This document shows, piece by piece, positions 16,637-20,009 of a stretch of DNA of 20,009 nt (the stretch's first letter is position 1; each line of letters begins with the position of its first letter). Position numbers and translations under genes: made by a program. Source of the stretch: an uncultured bacterium (GTDB lineage Bacteria; Bacteroidota; Ignavibacteria; Kapaibacteriales; UBA2268); NCBI GenBank assembly GCA_937875295.1, contig CALLXS010000079.1, forward strand, positions 1 through 20,009, given 5' to 3'. Under the pieces are notes generated by a model. It ran no database searches. It was not told where the DNA came from and was given only the letters and a program-made list of their open reading frames with translations.

Positions 16637-17512
16637 ATGAACGAATTTCTTCAATTTGATAATATAACTTTTGAAAATAAAAAGCATTCAATAAGTGAAT
16701 TAAAATCTATTTCTCTCGAAATACGAAGAGATATTATTAAAATGCTTGCTTTAGCTAAATCAGGACATAGTGGAGGACCTTTAGGTTTAGCCGATTTTAT
16801 GGCTGCATTATTTTTTGATAATTATATGAAATATGATAGTTCTAATCCCAATCTGCCCTCAAGAGATAGATTTGTATTAAGTGCTGGTCATTTAGTACCA
16901 GTCCTATATTCGATTTTAGCGAGAGCAGGATACTTTCCAATTCAAGAATTAAGTACTTTAAGAAAGTATGGTTCGAGGTTACAAGGTCATCCAGGATTGG
17001 ATACTGAACTCCCTGGAATTGAAACATCAAGTGGTTCACTTGGGCAGGGTATTTCAATTGCAGTCGGAATGGCAATGAGCGATAAATTAATTTCTAAAAA
17101 TTCAAGAAAAGTTTTTAGTCTAACCGGTGATGGGGAATTACAAGAAGGTACAGTATGGGAAGCAGCTATGTGCGCTTCTAATTATAAACTAAATAATTTA
17201 TGCTGGATTATAGACAATAATGATTGCCAAATAGATGGTAGGGTAAAAGACGTGATGAGCATATATCCTATAGATGAGAAGTTTAAAGCATTTGGTTTTA
17301 ATACAATTGAAATTGATGGACATAATTTTGAAGAAATACGTACAGCTTTAAATTTCTTTGAAGAAAATTCTAAATCAAGCTCAAAACCAACTGCGATTAT
17401 ACTAAAAACATTTATGGGAATGGGTGTCTCATTTATGAAAGATAAATACCAATGGCATGGAAATCCACCAAGTATTGAGCAAGCAGAACAAGCATTAAAA
17501 GAATTAATTTAA
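16637..17512 (+). CDS. Transketolase, N-terminal (TPP-binding) subunit
   Basis: This is the N-terminal half of a split transketolase, 291 aa, which binds thiamine diphosphate and Mg2+. Motifs are SGHSGGPLGLADF (42-54), RDRFVLSAGHLVPVLY (76-91), LQGHPGLDTELPGIE (115-129) with SSGSLGQGIS (131-140), and the TPP-binding GDGELQEG (164-171) through IIDNN (191-195). The C-terminal part ends with the transketolase pattern MGMGVSFMKDKYQWHG. Two-gene transketolases are common in archaea and many bacteria. The catalytic pyrimidine domain is supplied by the next gene, 7 bp downstream. About 20 residues precede the usual family start, so a later start is possible, although no better ATG is seen. Likely role is the non-oxidative pentose phosphate pathway. 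A specialised sugar or isoprenoid-type reaction is less likely. Confidence 0.93.
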   Translation: MNEFLQFDNITFENKKHSISELKSISLEIRRDIIKMLALAKSGHSGGPLGLADFMAALFFDNYMKYDSSNPNLPSRDRFVLSAGHLVPVLYSILARAGYFPIQELSTLRKYGSRLQGHPGLDTELPGIETSSGSLGQGISIAVGMAMSDKLISKNSRKVFSLTGDGELQEGTVWEAAMCASNYKLNNLCWIIDNNDCQIDGRVKDVMSIYPIDEKFKAFGFNTIEIDGHNFEEIRTALNFFEENSKSSSKPTAIILKTFMGMGVSFMKDKYQWHGNPPSIEQAEQALKELI

Positions 17513-17519
17513 AAGAAAA

Positions 17520-18479
17520 ATGAAAGAATATTTAAAATTACAAGATAAAAAAACTACTCGCGAAGGTTTTGGCGAGGGATTAGCTGAATTAGGTGAAAAA
17601 TATAGCAATGTTGTTGTCTTAGGTGGTGATATTACCGGCTCAGTGATGACATCTATTTTTAGAGATAAATTCCCAGATAGATTTTTTTCCATCGGGATAG
17701 CAGAACAAAATGCAACTACTATTGCAGTCGGAATGGCATTATCTGGTAAAATTCCATTTTTTTCCAGCTACTCTGCATTTGCTGCTTTTAGAAATGCCGA
17801 TCAATTAAGAGTATCTGTATGCTATAATAATGCCAATGTCAAAATTGGTGGGGGACACTCCGGACTTACAGTTGGTCCTGATGGTGCAACTCATCAAAGT
17901 TTAGAAGAAATAGCACTTTTAAGAGCTTTACCAAATATGACATTAATTGTTCCTTGCGATTATAATGAAACCAAAAAAGCAACAATTGCAGTAGGCGAAA
18001 TGATTGGTCCAGCATATATCAGATTTGGTAGACCAAAAGTTGCTTTATTTACTACAGAAGATACTCCATTTGAAATAGGAAAAGCTGAAATATTCCGTGA
18101 TGGAGATGATGTTGCTATTATAGCCTGTGGATCAATGGTTTGGGTAGCTCTTGAAGCAGCTAAACACTTATACAATGACCATAATATTAATGCACGAGTA
18201 ATTAATAATCATACTATAAAACCAATTGATAGCTTGACTATTGAAACTGCTGCAAGAGAATGCAAATGTATCGTTACTGCTGAAGAGCATCAAATAAATG
18301 GTGGACTTGGTTCAGCAGTTGCTGAAGTAGTTGTAAAATCATATCCTGTACCAATGGAGTTTATAGGTGTAAATGATACTTTTGGTACAAGTGGAGAACC
18401 AGAAGAATTATTAGAAAAATTTGACTTAACATGGCAAAATATTTATAATAATTGCTTAAAAGTCATCAAAAGAAAATAA
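17520..18479 (+). CDS. Transketolase, C-terminal (pyrimidine-binding) subunit
   Basis: This is the partner half of the split transketolase, 319 aa. The Transket_pyr domain (about 10-175) contains VVLGGDITGSV (32-42) and the FSIGIAEQNATTIAVGMAL segment (56-74), where E62 should activate TPP. It also contains GHSGLTVGPDGATHQSLEE (112-130). The C-terminal transketolase domain (about 190-310) has the expected VIACGSMVWVALEA and VTAEEHQINGGLGSAVAE patterns. It begins 7 bp after the N-terminal subunit gene with a purine-rich leader, so the two are translated from one message. Together they would form the active heterotetramer in the cytosol. The following gene (purD) starts 34 bp further on and may be in the same transcript. 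Confidence 0.94.
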   Translation: MKEYLKLQDKKTTREGFGEGLAELGEKYSNVVVLGGDITGSVMTSIFRDKFPDRFFSIGIAEQNATTIAVGMALSGKIPFFSSYSAFAAFRNADQLRVSVCYNNANVKIGGGHSGLTVGPDGATHQSLEEIALLRALPNMTLIVPCDYNETKKATIAVGEMIGPAYIRFGRPKVALFTTEDTPFEIGKAEIFRDGDDVAIIACGSMVWVALEAAKHLYNDHNINARVINNHTIKPIDSLTIETAARECKCIVTAEEHQINGGLGSAVAEVVVKSYPVPMEFIGVNDTFGTSGEPEELLEKFDLTWQNIYNNCLKVIKRK

Positions 18480-18513
18480 TTTACAATTTATTTTTATCTT
18501 ATCTATATTTATT

Positions 18514-18882
18514 ATGAATATTTTAGTCATAGGTTCGGGTGGAAGAGAACATTCAATTTGTGATAAATTAAAGCAATCAAAAAGTTGTGATAAATTATTT
18601 GTAGCTCCAGGGAATCCAGGAATATTTCAAATTGCAATTAAAGCAAATATTAGCATTGATAATAATCAAGATATTATTAATTTCTGTAAATCTGAAGAAA
18701 TAGATTTAGTAATAATTGGTCCAGAACAACCTCTAGCTAATGGTTTAACTGATGTTTTACAAAAGCATAATATTAATGTATTTGGTCCAAGCAAATTAGC
18801 GGCAAAATTAGAATATTCTAAAGGATTTGCAAAAGAATTTATGAAACAAAGACAAAAGATCATGTTGAATACATTTCATTGA
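18514..18882 (+). pseudogene. purD: Truncated phosphoribosylamine-glycine ligase (GARS) N-terminal fragment
   Basis: PurD joins phosphoribosylamine and glycine in purine synthesis and is normally about 420-430 aa. This reading frame has only 122 aa. Residues 1-112 are convincing: VIGSGGREHSICDKL (5-19), FVAPGNPGI (29-37), VIIGPEQPLANGLTDVL (66-82) and VFGPSKLAAKLE (89-100) followed by YSKGFAKEFMKQ (101-112). The family then continues with an IPTA-like stretch and the ATP-grasp domain. Here it turns into RQKIMLNTFH and stops, so similarity breaks near 18850. The ATP-grasp and catalytic domains are absent from this window in all frames I read. The fragment cannot be functional. The cause is either an insertion into purD, with its rest beyond the window, or a chimeric contig join. 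I see no short direct repeat that marks the junction. Confidence 0.85.
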
Positions 18883-18911
18883 TTGTTAAATCTTTGAAAA
18901 ATGAAAACTAA
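18852..18911 (+). other. Orphan C-terminal reading-frame fragment after the purD break
   Basis: In a frame shifted from purD, the 19 codons from 18852 read TKDHVEYISLIVKSLKNEN and end in TAA (18909-18911), 43 bases before the methyltransferase ATG. This looks like the tail of a protein whose body is missing. It would belong with the methyltransferase segment if that segment was joined to purD at about 18850. It is short and could be chance in AT-rich DNA. Confidence 0.25.
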
Positions 18912-18954
18912 TGCAATAGAAATGTATATAATTATATAATTGATAAACAAGATT

Positions 18955-20009
18955 ATGAATAAGGTTGAAAGAACATTAAGAGGATTTTACAAGTACGGTG
19001 AACCTGAAGGATTAGGAAAGATTTATACTCCTAAAGAACTCAGAGACAGAATGATTGAAATTGCAAAACCTGAAAAGACTGATAAGATCCTGGTTCTATA
19101 TAACATTGAGTTTGCAAGTGACTTTAGAGATTATGAAAACGTAGTTTTCGCAAGCGATGACAAAGTGAAAAATGAAATCGTCGAGACTGCATTTGGAATG
19201 AAAACGATTTTTGTTGAAGAAAATAAAAAAATAGGAAAAAATTTAGAAGGAATGAAGTTTGATTTAATCATAAGCAATCCACCGTACAACCAAAACTTGG
19301 ATTTAAAGATCTTAAAGGAGATATATGAATTGGGAGAGAAGATTTGTTTTGTGCATCCTGCTGGTTGGCTATACGATAACAAAACGTATCAATCTCCTGC
19401 TCGCATTTTGATTGATAATGTTAAAAGATTATACAGCAACAAATTATCGCAAGTATATGTGTTTGATGGCGTTTCCATGTTCAATGCGTTAATGGGTCCT
19501 TGTGCGATTACGTTTTTTAGTAATTCATATAAAATACATGTAACAGATACGTATATCGATGAACAATATGAAACAGCTGATATTAACGATATTGACGTGC
19601 ATGGGCACAGTTTAAATTACCGTTCAATAAAAAGGAAAGTAAAAAAATTCTGTATTAATGATAATTGCCATGTCAGACAAACGAAACGAGAAACAAAATA
19701 TAGTGTATCGTTTCATGGACACGTAGGAAAATACGCAGGTGAGGAAGAACATATATTCATAAGAAATGGCGCTTCTTTTGATTTTCATATGAATAAAAAT
19801 AATTTTAATCATTCATGCACATATGAATTAAAAACAATTGCAGAATGTTTAAATTTTTATAACTTTTTAAAATTAAAATTAGTTCGTTTTTGTTTTTCAA
19901 TAAATCATATAGGCCGTAATATTTTTTATGGTGAACTTGCCTCTGTTCCTTATATGCCAACATATGACCGACCTTGGACCGATGAAGAAGTTGCTGAAGA
20001 ACTTGGTTT
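18955..20009 (+). CDS. DNA adenine-N6 methyltransferase (NPPY motif), C-terminus beyond the window
   Basis: Open reading frame from ATG 18955 to the window edge (351 codons, no stop). The catalytic motif IV is clear: FDLIISNPPYNQN (102-114), typical of gamma-class adenine-N6 methyltransferases of the Eco57I/type IIG sort. An N-terminal KIYTPKELRDRMI (22-34) resembles the pre-motif I segment. LKEIYELGEKICFVHPAGWL forms motif V/VI-like text. VPYMPTYDRPWTDEEVAEELG at the end resembles the final helix region of these enzymes. Motif I is unusual: instead of a DPACGTG-like loop, the equivalent place reads KILVLYNIEFASDF (44-57). It has far more CpG than the upstream genes, with codons such as GCG, ACG and CGC. 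There is no strong ribosome binding site. A restriction-modification or phage origin is likely; the host target site is unknown. Confidence 0.8.
   Translation, partial: MNKVERTLRGFYKYGEPEGLGKIYTPKELRDRMIEIAKPEKTDKILVLYNIEFASDFRDYENVVFASDDKVKNEIVETAFGMKTIFVEENKKIGKNLEGMKFDLIISNPPYNQNLDLKILKEIYELGEKICFVHPAGWLYDNKTYQSPARILIDNVKRLYSNKLSQVYVFDGVSMFNALMGPCAITFFSNSYKIHVTDTYIDEQYETADINDIDVHGHSLNYRSIKRKVKKFCINDNCHVRQTKRETKYSVSFHGHVGKYAGEEEHIFIRNGASFDFHMNKNNFNHSCTYELKTIAECLNFYNFLKLKLVRFCFSINHIGRNIFYGELASVPYMPTYDRPWTDEEVAEELG

Noticed and set aside
18514..18882. A complete small protein of 122 aa related to PurD
   Set aside because: The first 112 residues follow PurD closely and then stop at a random-looking tail, which fits truncation rather than a distinct family.

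Overview
The window is an AT-rich piece of a bacterial chromosome. Its gene content points to the Bacteroidota/Chlorobiota/Ignavibacteria side of the FCB group. It has an IleRS of the eukaryote-like type with the GxHH signature next to a TraR/DksA-type gene, a split transketolase, a PD40 beta-propeller exported protein, and one possible Bacteroidota-style -7 box (TAnnTTTG) ahead of the transketolase pair. I cannot name genus or species from sequence alone.

Layout. Positions 1-51 hold a strong terminator for an upstream plus-strand transcript. Positions 72-1244 (minus) encode an RlmI/RlmK-like rRNA methyltransferase. Positions 1324-6364 (minus) hold nuoL-nuoM-nuoN, the three antiporter-like membrane subunits of complex I, closed by a good intrinsic terminator. 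A 320-bp AT-rich spacer follows, containing the terminator of the next gene. Positions 6685-8712 (minus) encode an exported M13 metallopeptidase. Diverging from it, 8950-9567 (plus) is an unrecognised exported 205-aa protein flanked by a 17-bp inverted repeat. Positions 9841-16537 (plus) carry ileS, a DksA/TraR-like gene with a long lysine-rich tail, a TrkA/KtrA-like K+ channel regulator and a PD40 exported protein. The last three are closely spaced or overlapping. Positions 16637-18479 (plus) encode transketolase as two adjacent half-genes.

The right end is the most unusual part. purD starts normally at 18514 but loses family similarity after about residue 112 (near 18850) and stops at 18882. 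An orphan C-terminal reading-frame fragment follows, and then an open-ended N6-adenine-type DNA methyltransferase (NPPY motif) that runs off the window at 20009. CpG dinucleotides are about 2.6 times denser in the methyltransferase gene than in the preceding 1.3 kb by hand count. Either a mobile or phage-like segment has interrupted purD, or the contig is chimeric at about 18850.

Most of the window is housekeeping: translation (rRNA methylation, IleRS), respiration (NuoLMN), carbon metabolism (transketolase), purine synthesis (purD) and ion homeostasis (TrkA). The points worth attention are the purD junction and its methyltransferase, the DksA-like protein with a histone-H1-like tail and half-lost zinc site, the GIHH IleRS, and the inverted repeat around the exported protein gene.
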